A DNA stretch of 64,000 nt from Hysterangium stoloniferum. Its lineage: Eukaryota; Basidiomycota; Agaricomycetes; Hysterangiales; Hysterangiaceae. The stretch is taken from positions 1-64,000 of the forward strand of contig WHVD01000254.1 of assembly GCA_015178975.1 (NCBI GenBank). Reading direction: 5' to 3'. The position numbers were made by a program, and so were the translations under genes. The notes under the pieces are model-generated. The model was not told where the DNA came from. It ran no database searches and was given only the letters and a program-made list of their open reading frames with translations. Below are positions 55,359-64,000 of the stretch, piece by piece (the stretch's first letter is position 1; the number at the start of each line of letters is the position of its first letter).

Positions 55359-55537
55359 TGGGGTAATAAAAGCTATATCCCTAGTGATGAAGAAGAGGAA
55401 GAAGTATTGGAAATAGCATATAAATATAAAATACTTGATATTATGGATAAGAAGTCTTTTGATCATCTTGTGAAAGAGATGAAAGAATATTATTCCAAAT
55501 TGAATTTTTAAAGATATATAGAGAGAGATTAGGTAAT

Positions 55538-55831
55538 ATGAACTTTCCCAAAGTACTAGGATATAAAGTTAGGGAAGAAAAGATCCTAGAACAGTGTAGA
55601 AGACATAATATAAGTACTGAGGATGGATACACAGGATCTATCAAAAATTTGATAAGGAGAAGTGGTTGTCCTGTGCTAAATTTCAGACTTGAAAAACAAG
55701 AGGATAGACCTAAAGGTGAAACTGATGTCTTTATTCTATGTCTTTATGAAACTTTATATCATAAAGAAGAAATAAATGTTCAAGAGGTCTTATCAAAATT
55801 TCCACCTATATTTGAAGAGATCTTGGAATAA
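55538..55831 (+). CDS. Small ORF, unknown
   Basis: 97 codons (MNFPKVLGYKVREEKILEQC..FPPIFEEILE). AT-rich, and the codon use is similar to the nuclease-like gene 30 bp upstream. Charged and probably helical. I do not recognise a family. It may be a distinct gene of the same mobile unit. Confidence 0.4.
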   Translation: MNFPKVLGYKVREEKILEQCRRHNISTEDGYTGSIKNLIRRSGCPVLNFRLEKQEDRPKGETDVFILCLYETLYHKEEINVQEVLSKFPPIFEEILE

Positions 55832-56323
55832 CTGGGGATCCTCAAATTTATTTAATAGAACCCTAATTATTTCCCATAAATACTATTTTTAAAAGGAACT
55901 CCATCTAAAACCTTTCCCACAACCCATCTTTTTAAAAATAATCCAAAAATCCTTTAAAATCCAATGATAAAATTTAAAAATTAATAAAGCGTAGTGGTGG
56001 TGACATAGGCTTAGGGGCCAGGGCCCCAGTTAGTTTCACAGGTTCTTTTACCCCAATAAATTAAATTTCAGTTGTCTTCTTACCATAATTATTCAGAAGG
56101 GCTGTAGCTATTACCATCCAACCTTTTCTATTTTCAGGATTTACCAATGTTTCAACTATCTTCCCCTTTTCAGAAATTCTATTAATAATTCAAATACAGT
56201 TCCTAGCTTACTAAAAGAAATATAGTCTCTAACTCACTAAATAGATATTATTGTTGTTGAAGATCTAAGAAAGAGATATTGGTAAATCCTGAAAATAGAA
56301 AAGGTTGGATGGTAATAGCTACA
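55832..56323. other. AT-rich non-coding stretch with a perfect 45-bp inverted repeat
   Basis: Arms at 56,104-56,148 and 56,278-56,322 (GTAGCTATTACCATCCAACC.. and its reverse complement) are perfect. The right arm ends one base before the LTR at 56,324. A GC-rich palindrome GGGGCCAGGGCCCC lies at ~56,017. No gene. Confidence 0.75.
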
Positions 56324-56625
56324 TGTCAGGGGACAGTCTCAAGTTTTCTAAATTCATCCCTGACCTTCCTTAATATAGTCTCATAAGTCAAGGATAAGAG
56401 TACTTTGTTTTTATCACATTTTCAAACTCAGCTGCACCTTTAGTTAGTCACTCGCTAGCCGAGGATTCCTTAGACTTTTCTCTTCGGATTCCCTCTGCTA
56501 GGTAAGTAATAATGTACATTGTATGTATATAATAGATAGGTATAAAACTTACTTCGGATTCCCTCTGCTAGTGCCCCAACTCAGTCATAGTGCGAGTCAG
56601 TGTGGTCTAGAGAGTCGCCCTTACA
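56324..56625 (+). repeat. Family 2 LTR, plus orientation
   Basis: 302 bp, TGTCAGGGGAC..GCCCTTACA. It differs from the LTRs of the intact copy at only a few sites. Confidence 0.92.
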
Positions 56626-59600
56626 GAAGAAAAGTCTCACATTGAGTGACTGGAGTTACCGCCACTATTTTTCGAACCATATTCAAGATCGCGAGTTCAA
56701 ACATTTATACAGATCTAATCTACTTCGAGTTTACACGCGGTTCCCTCCCCTCATTTTTACTATTATGTCGACTTCTATTACGGATCCCCACCAGGTGCTG
56801 GAACAGCACAGCAACGACATTCGAGATCTCCAAGCCTCCCAGAAGCAAAATATGGACCTGTTGCAGCAAATTCTTCAGCAACTCACTGTACAAACACAAC
56901 CACCAACGAATCCTCCACAGCCGCCCACGTTACCTACGTCGACCTCTGCTGCCGTTTCAACCAACTCAGGTCCGAAGGTTCCACTTCCAAACACGTACGA
57001 TGGTGATCGATCTGGCAGACACACCTTCTACAACTCGTGTCTGCTGTACATCAGCATGAATCGGTCGAAGTTCCAGACGGACGAGATGAAGGTTTAATGG
57101 GTGGTGTCGTTCATGAAGACCGGTCCAGCCGCCCTTTTCGCAAATCGGCTCATGAAGTCGTGGAGTCAAGGAGACGTGGTGCCTTCATGGGAGACCTTCG
57201 TGGGGACCTTCGAGCGCGAGTTTTTTTCCAGCTGACGAAGCAGCTATGGCCCATATCAAGTTAGAAGGAACGACGTACCATTAAGCCTGAAGAACAGTCG
57301 ACGAGTACACAGACGGGTTTCGTGAACTCGTTGACCTTGCAGGTTACAAAGACGCGTTAGCCATTGTAATGAAATATCGACATGGCCTCTTACTGAATAT
57401 CCAGACCCAGATTGCGATGATGGAGAACCACCCGAAGGACGACGATGAGCAAGGCTGGTACAATGCCGTTTCCTGCTTCGACCGAAACCGAAACGCAAAC
57501 GAAATATTTCATTCAGCAGGCGTCACAACGCGACCGGTCACACTAAAACCTTCAACTTTCTCTCGCGTCATCCCCCCACTTCCCCCACATCCTACGTCAA
57601 CACTACCCTCCTCTAGGCCGATCGACGCGATGGACGTTGATGCAACCAAAGGTCGGGGTCTTCCCTCAACACTCTGTTTCGAGTGTCGTCAGCTGGGTCA
57701 TATCAGTCATGACTGCCCTCGAAAACTACAACGAATCCACTCCCTACTTACTAGCCTTGATGAAGAGGGACAGGACATGGCCATGGACATCCTTCTTGCA
57801 GAAGTGGATGTCCGAATTGCCTGTAGCAGGGTGGCCGAAGCAGATGACTCTCCTCGAGGGGCTGATCTACAGCCTGTTTTGGGTTTTCCCAACTGCAGCG
57901 AGTAAAGGGTATGCCCTCACTGCCACTTTCAAATAGATTCAGTGTCCTCTCTGTTGATGATGTATGTACAGTTAATACATCAGAAGTTGAACCTCTGTTG
58001 AGTGAGGACACTGGAATTCAAGTCATACCTAACCCACCCAAGTCTCCCTCAGTCCATTCACATCGTAGAAGGCCAGTTTGGGAACATTGTCTTCCAAAAT
58101 CTCTCATTATTGCCTCAATGGCAACTGCCAAATCATTACACCTAAAAGTCAAGCTCCAAACAACTGACACTGGTCTTCTCCGATTGACTTGTGCATTGGT
58201 TGATTGTGGTGCAACTGGTCTATTCATTGACCGAGACTATGTGCATGAAAACGGAATTGCCACACGATCACTCATCTACCCAATTCATGTATACAATGTT
58301 GATGGGACACCCAATTAAGCAGGTTCAATCACCGAAGTTGCTGAGTTGGTCCTCCGCTACAAGGATCACTCAGAAAAGGCATTGTTTGCAGTCACCAAGC
58401 TTGGGAAGGAATCCCTTTTACTTGGCTATACCTGGCTTCGGGATCACAACCCCGAGATCAATTGGCAGACACAAGAAGTCAAAATGACCCGTTGTAACCC
58501 ACACTGTAAAGAGTGTAAAATCTCAACCCTCAGGGCACGTGAAGAGATTAGATGTTTACAAGCTTGTAGAGATGCCCCTGCCCCAGTCTTCACATCTGAG
58601 GAAACAGAAGAGCCAATTCCTGATTTACTACCTGATCAGTCTGATGAGGTTGAAGACCAAATAGAGGACTTAATTGAAGATGGAGATCGGGTATTTGTCA
58701 CAGTGCTGCACCCAGAACTGACTCCAAGTCAGATTTGAGCATCTGCCACAGTGTCTCAGCGACTAGCAGAGGCTAGTGCAAGGTTTAATACACCGAGCCC
58801 AAAAGGTTTTTGAGACATTGTCCCTGAGTATCTCCACACCTTTGAAGATGTGTTCTCCAAGGAGTCATTTAATTCGTTGCCTGATAGAAAACCTTGGGAC
58901 CATGCAATTGAACTAATCCCTGATGCAAAGTCAACCAATTGCAAGGTCTACCCTATGTCCCTCAATGAACAGACAGAGCTAGATATTTTTATTGCTGAAA
59001 ACCTTGCAACTGGTCGGATACATCCTTCTAAGTCACCCATGGCATCCCCAGTTTCCTTCATCAAGAAGAAGGATGGCTCCCTTTGACTTGTACAAGACTA
59101 TCATGCATTGAATGCCCAAACAATAAAAAATCGATATCCACTCCCACTTATTTCAGAACTGGTGAATCGATTAAAAGGGGCACGATATTTCACAAAACTT
59201 GATGTCAGATGGGGCTACAACAATGTTCGCATTAAGGATGGTGATGAGTGGAAGGCTGCTTTCCGAACAAATAGAGGGTTGTTTGAACCCTTAGTCATGT
59301 TTTTTGGCCTCACTAATAGCCCAGCAACCTTTCAGACTATGATGAATGACATCTTCCGAGATTTGATTGCAGAAGGAGTTGTCTGTGTCTACCTAGATGA
59401 CATTCTCATTTTCACCAGGACGCTTGAGGAACATCGGCATGTCCTATTACTGGTTCTAGAGCGTCTTCGGGAGTATAAGCTCTACCTTAAGCCAGAGAAA
59501 TGTGAGTTTGAAAAGACAAAGATTGAATACCTTGGTCTAGTCATCTCTGAAAACCAAGCGGAGATGGACCCAATCAAGGTGTCAGGTGTACGTGACTGGC

Positions 59601-60261
59601 CCACTCCTACCAGTCGGAAAGAGGTACAGGCATTCCTTGGTCTTGCCAACTTCTATAGGCGATTCATATCAGACTTCTCCCACCATGCACGATCACTGTT
59701 TGATCTCACAAAAAAGGAAACCAACTGGAGATGGACCATGACAGAGGACAATGCCTTCCTTCTCCTCAAGGATCTGGTTACAAATGCACCAATTCTGACA
59801 ATGCCTGATGATTCAAAACCATTTAGAGTTGAAGCTGACTCATCAGACTATGCCACTGGAGCAGTCCTCTCACAACAGCTGGATGATGGAAAGTGGCATC
59901 CTGTTGCCTTTTACTCAAAAAGCCTGTCAGCTGTTGAATGCAGTTATGAGATCCATGACAAAGAGATGCTGGCAGTGATTCGTGCCTTTGATGAGTGGAG
60001 ACATTTCCTAGAGGGGGCACGGCACTCAGTGGAGGTATGGACTGATCACAAAAACCTCGAGTACTTCATGTCCTCAAAAAAACTAAACCGAAGACAGGCC
60101 CGATGGTCGCTGTTCCTGGCATGTTTTGATTTCCAACTGCACCACCGACCAGGGCGCTCTATGGGTAAAACAGATGCACTCTCTTGCCGGTCTGACCATG
60201 GTTCAGGTGAAGGAGACAACTCAAACATCACTCTACTTAAGCCAGAGTTCTTTGCAATTCG
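56324..60261 (+). mobile_element. Family 2 Ty3 chromovirus, 5' part, truncated copy
   Basis: 5' LTR at 56,324-56,625, gag at ~56,764-57,905 with a zinc knuckle (CFECRQLGHISHDCP), and pol from ~57,911 through protease, reverse transcriptase (VYLDDILIF at ~59,390) and RNase H to LLKPEFFAIR, after which the sequence changes to a family 1-related pol. Closely similar to the intact copy at 22,507-28,386 but in opposite orientation and broken in several places. Younger than the family 1 fossils around it. Confidence 0.92.
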
Positions 60262-60666
60262 AGACAATATGAAACTGGTTTTCACAACACAGCAACTTTC
60301 CACATCTATCTGAGCAACTTCCCTCTACCATCCAATTATGCATAGCATTATGATTATGGACATTGAGCAATTACATCAAGATATCATTTCCACACTTACT
60401 TCTGATCCGGCTCTCAAGTCACACCTAGAAGTTCCCAATGATCCCAATCAACCCAGTGGTCCCAAGACTCTCAAGGTTTCATCCATCTCAATACATTCCA
60501 GATTCCAACAATCTCCAACTCCATGTACTTCAGTGCAAACACAATCATCCGATCTCTGGACATTATGGCATTAACAATACTCTTAGTTGAATCCGAAAAG
60601 AATATATTTGGCCCAACCTCCAAGATTTCATTACTCAGTTCTGTAAGTCATGCACCACTTGCTTAC
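60262..60666 (+). mobile_element. Family 1-related pol fossil
   Basis: Translation LVFTTQQLSTSI, MHSIMIMDIEQLHQDI aligns with the family 1 segment at ~14,850-14,740 ([25 protein letters not shown]), then integrase zinc-finger-like residues up to 60,666, where an LTR begins. Broken fossil. Confidence 0.7.
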
Positions 60667-61829
60667 TGTTAGGACCAGAAAACCCACTGGGCTCCAGACC
60701 CCATCCTATATGCACCTGACTCTCCATACCAGGTCACAGTTACCTGGAAAACCCACTGGGCTCTGGATCCCACCTTATAGGCACCCGACCTCTACCTCAT
60801 GCATCAGTCATCAGACAACCTGCCAGGACCCACACTTGTCAAACCTACCTATGCCCGACTCTGCTGGGACCCATGTATGTCAATCCTGTCTATGTCTGAC
60901 TCTGTTTTCATGCACCAGTCACCGGACTCTGCCCAAACAACCAGTCAGCTCTCTAACTGAGCTGCTCCCATTATGGTCAAATGACCTGTCATGTTTCAAA
61001 TTCTGCCACCATTCTGTTCCATCCCTAACACCTAGTTTGGTGTTTACTTGTCCCGATTTATGTTTACTTGTTTAGTCCTTCATTATTACTTGATTTAGTA
61101 TTGCATACATTTCACAGTCTATACAGTCTAGCTGATGTTTGATACAATCCGGTCAGAAAATCGACTAAGTTTCCCCAGTAACTCTAGCACCTATTCTATT
61201 CTATCTCCACCTCTCACCTCACAACACTATTGACCCTGTCAGAGCCCCTGGGCTTTCTGACTAGGTCTTATGACATCAACTTTCACACATTGACCTATCA
61301 ACTACACCTGGACTCTCTGTGTTTCCTGTCTGCTTGTTTGAATTTGGACACTATGATCTCACAAGGGCACAGCCTAGAAGCTGAAGCCAAGTCCTACCAT
61401 AATACCCACAGGTTTCTCCAGAATACCTACAGGTTTCTCCAGAATACCTACAGGTTTCTCCAGAATACCTACAGGTTTCTCCAGAATACCTACAGGTTTC
61501 TCCAGAATACCTACAGGTTTCTCCAGAATACCTACAGGTTTCTCCAGAATACCTACAGGTTTCTCCAGAATACCTACAGGTTTCTCCAGAATACCTACAG
61601 GTTTCTCCAGAATACCTACAGGTTTCTCCAGAATACCTACAGGTTTCTCCAGAATACCTACAGGTTTCTCCAGAATACCTACAGGTTTCTCCAGAATACC
61701 TACAGGTTTCTCCAGAATACCTACAGGTTTCTCCAGAATACCTACAGGTTTCTCCAGAATACCTACAGGTTTCTCCAGAATACCTACAGGTTTCTCCAGA
61801 ATACCTACAGGTTTCTCCAGAATACCCAC
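60667..61829 (+). repeat. Family 1-like LTR with expanded minisatellite
   Basis: Starts TGTTAGGACCAGAAAACCC and follows the family 1 LTR order to CTAGAAGCTGAAGCCAAGTC (~61,375). There the normal short end (CACAGGTTTCTCC..CTAACA) is replaced by a 21-bp tandem array. The usual TAACA terminus is not seen. Confidence 0.7.
61401..61829. repeat. 21-bp x 20 minisatellite
   Basis: Unit AATACCTACAGGTTTCTCCAG, 20 near-perfect copies (the first with a C for T change) plus a partial copy. A unit of 21 bases keeps all frames open, giving false proteins such as repeats of NTYRFLQ. The unit derives from the 3' end of the family 1 LTR (ACAGGTTTCTCC at ~2,745). Confidence 0.95.
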
Positions 61830-62489
61830 AAACCCTCCATTGACTCATTATCAGTACCCCTTCCATCACCACTCACAGCATCCCTGACACTTGTTTCATT
61901 ATAGTAGTTAACCCTCTATCCTTCCATTCCATCTCCATCTCATCTGCTCCCCTGTCACCATCACCCTTTACACATCTCACTTGCCACTGCAGACCCCTTT
62001 AGTATTGTTTAGTATTATTTAGTATTTTACATTTAGTCTCCCTGCCTTGTCATCAACTTCTTATGATCTATTTCATCCTTCACTTCCTTGATTCGCTCTC
62101 CAGTCATCTGTCTCATTGTAGTATAAAATATTCTTCATGTATGCTACAGTTCTTCTCTTCAGTTCAAAAATTGACTTAGATTACCCTCTACTAGTTCTCA
62201 GTCTCTCTCCTCCCCTCTCAATCCCCTTGAAGATGTTCTTTGGCAAGCCACAAACTCTTACCTTATGACTCTTAGTATTTCAGCCCACCAGTCCATTGAA
62301 CTAAGTGTTCATCTTCACTTTTATTGTACTATCTGGTCTGTTTGAAATACCAGAGCACCCTAACAGTTTGTGTGAGGGTGCAACACATAGGTTGAAGCCA
62401 AGCTCCACTACATTTATAGAGTTGCACCTCCTGACTAGTACAATCTCTATTTTCAACCCCCCAATTAGTTCATCTCCAATCATCGGACC
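61830..62489 (+). repeat. Decayed LTR-like sequence
   Basis: Pyrimidine-rich. At ~62,340-62,405 the words GTGTGAGGGTGCAACACATA and GGTTGAAGCCAAGCTCC echo the end part of family 1 LTRs. Otherwise no gene or clear boundary. Confidence 0.4.
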
Positions 62490-63478
62490 CCTGACTTAGA
62501 GCCCCCCTTCCCCTTTTTAGCTTAGATCTTAACACTATCTGGAAGCTGGGGGGTTCAAGAGACCAAGCCAGCTTGTGCTATAATCTTACATGATCCTACA
62601 TACCTTTCAGTGAGTGTCTTGGAAGGTTGGGTTGTCCAGAAGAATTCAGGTTTAGCAAAACACATGTAAGGCTGTAGGGATACCTGCCTCACTCAGCAAC
62701 AGACAGGATAATGTTATCTGATTGTGAATTGTAGCAATATACAGTACATAAGTGATAGGTGAGTTCTTTTTCAATGAGAGTAGCTACTAAAAGATTCTCT
62801 CTTAAAAGGGGTTCTGCTGGTGGAACAATCAGAGAACAAAGGCACAAAGGCACAAAGAAAATATTGTTCAAGGGGAAAGTGATCACAGAGACAGAAAATC
62901 GGCAATCACAATCAGGGCAGTGAGATGGAAAAGGAAGAACAATCCCAGTGACAATAGGTGAGCAGGATGGTGCAGGATGGTGTGGTCACCAGAAGAGGAA
63001 TGATTGAGTGATTGGGGAGACAACAGGTAAGTGGTCAGTGTTGGTGTGACATATTTTTCTATGGTAAGACCACTGGGATTACAACACAGTTGCCAATCTT
63101 GAAGTCAGGTGGCAGGATCTGGTTTCTGTCTGCTGAATGTTGGGATTGTTCCTGGTGGATGTTATTGCTTTCCAGAGTTCTTGGTGGAGTTCAAGATCCA
63201 TAACAAATTCTTGAGCATGAGCTGACATAAGCTTGGATTCTAGATGCACTGTGACAAATTCTGGAGCATGAGCCAATGTACAGTTACATTCCAGGTGTAC
63301 TGTGATATTGGGGTGATACAGTATGCCAGTAGTGGCAGCTAGTATGCTGTTATATGCAAATTCTGCTAGGGGAAGAAGGGATTTCTGATTGTTCTGTTAA
63401 TAATCACAATATACATGGAGGTGTTGTTCCAAAATTTGTGTTCAGTTTGTCCATCACCTTCCAGATGGTATCCTGATG
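62490..63478 (-). mobile_element. Family 1 integrase-region fossil
   Basis: 62,600-62,670 and 63,080-63,470 match 12,000-12,420 on the same strand (for example GTCCAGAAGAATT, GCCAATCTTGAAG, CAGTTTGTCCATCACCTTCC). CpG-poor, old and broken. Ended by the mariner terminus at 63,479. Confidence 0.7.
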
Positions 63479-63817
63479 TACAGTGGCTCAAAAAACTGTC
63501 AATGTTTTCTCATTTTTGAAAGGGTAGGTTGGTATGGGCCACTGACATAAGCAGAAAATCTAAGTAAATTATCAAAGGTACTATAGGATCATGGCTTGAA
63601 GGTAAGCTTCAGTTAATGTGATTTGAATCAAAACCCATTAAATAATAAATAAAACAAAACAGCTACTCATTGGGACAGTTTTTTTGATCCTTTATTTTTT
63701 GACCTGTGTTCCTACTATTATACACCAGTACAAGGCAGAGGGAGGCCATGGGAACAATAAAACATGTCACATGACTTTATTTGTATTTGTTTGACAGGTT
63801 TAAAGTGGTTCAATGCA
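63479..63817. mobile_element. Tc1/mariner terminal fragment
   Basis: After TA at ~63,477 it starts CAGTGGCTCAAAAAACTG and contains the inner inverted word (CATTGGGACAGTTTTTTTGA) at ~63,675, as in the copy at 7,532. No transposase. Confidence 0.65.
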
Positions 63818-64000
63818 GTGGCTCAAAAAATCATTCCAATGTTTTGTTGTTTTGGAAAGATTGATTCATAATACAAATACCAGAGATCAGACAATTCTCC
63901 AGAAATTACCCCATATAGTACAGCATCTAGCTTGAACTTGACACTTGGCTTATGTAATTTGAATCCAAATTGGTGGAATAATAAATAAAACAAAATAATC
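63818..64000. mobile_element. Tc1/mariner terminus, runs off the window
   Basis: Starts CAGTGGCTCAAAAAATCATT and matches 7,532-7,715 closely (GGAAAGATTGATTCA, CCCCATATAGTA). The element continues beyond the window. Confidence 0.75.

Larger units (their letters stand above)
53746..55508 (+). pseudogene. PD-(D/E)XK nuclease-like gene, split by a solo LTR
   Basis: Plus-strand coding from about 53,800 reads WNIILGILFQAQF, IMIPDFVVTRYKRD and HKFLIVENKRTDKV, which fits the PD..(D/E)XK core (PD, then ENK) of restriction-endonuclease-fold enzymes. It continues DQLKEYIRIVF and GIFGVASSGRTWKWYKF to 54,208, where a 1,150-bp solo LTR is inserted. It resumes at 55,364 with SYIPSDEEEEVLEIAYKYK and ends SKLNF at ~55,508. 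The target duplication TGGGG shows the exact insertion point. The start and a possible intron near 54,050 are unclear. Its position, divergent from the transposase in the same AT-rich block, suggests cargo of the element, but a captured or decayed host gene is possible. Confidence 0.55.

Noticed and set aside
61401-61829. Regular repeats resembling a CRISPR array
   Set aside because: Units are directly adjacent without spacers, and the genome is eukaryotic.
61230-61904. 224-codon frame with 20 NTYRFLQ units, and its antisense partners
   Set aside because: It comes from a 21-bp tandem repeat whose length is a multiple of three. No coding signal outside the array.

Overview
The window looks like a repeat-rich nuclear contig of a basidiomycete, probably an Agaricomycete. 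The evidence is short spliceosomal introns of about 48-100 bp with GTRNGT/YAG borders, a fungal-type (FunK1) protein kinase, a Clp1-like pair, tetraspan and old-yellow-enzyme genes, and dense Ty3 chromoviruses, Tc1/mariner elements and Helitrons. Nothing bacterial was seen.

Layout. 1-29.2 kb is a nested transposon graveyard. Two Ty3 chromovirus families are interleaved. Family 1 has LTRs of about 810-950 bp running TGTTACGAC..TAACA. Family 2 has 302-bp LTRs. Family 1 carries an extra gene on the opposite strand between pol and the 3' LTR. Inserted in and around these are a Tc1/mariner piece, a poly(A) retroposon, MITE-like elements, a TIR element holding a solo LTR, and a Helitron helicase remnant. 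The family 2 copy at 22,507-28,386 has identical LTRs and a 5-bp target duplication, so it is very young.

29.5-48.2 kb is a GC-richer host gene island. In order it holds a Clp1-like gene (-), a Ure2-type glutathione transferase (-), about 4 kb with no recognisable gene, a four-helix membrane protein (+), two old yellow enzyme genes (-), a second Clp1-like gene (+), a third old yellow enzyme gene (+) and a FunK1 kinase (-). The old yellow enzyme and Clp1-like genes are products of tandem and inverted segmental duplication.

48.5-64 kb returns to repeats. There is a truncated Tc1 transposase, a family 1 LTR plus gag fossil, and an AT-rich stretch with a DDE_4 transposase that appears spliced to a C-terminal chromodomain. 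Opposite that gene lies a PD-(D/E)XK nuclease-like gene split by a solo LTR, which itself contains another solo LTR. A second family 2 chromovirus copy in opposite orientation, an LTR with a 21-bp x 20 minisatellite, and mariner ends complete the window.

The most unusual items are: (1) the antisense, intron-bearing, coiled-coil plus Zn2Cys6-like gene of the family 1 chromovirus, conserved in two copies with its TATA box and splice sites; (2) the DDE_4-chromodomain transposase beside a divergent nuclease-like gene; and (3) two different satellites grown from inside family 1 LTRs. All calls rest on reading the sequence. No database search was possible.
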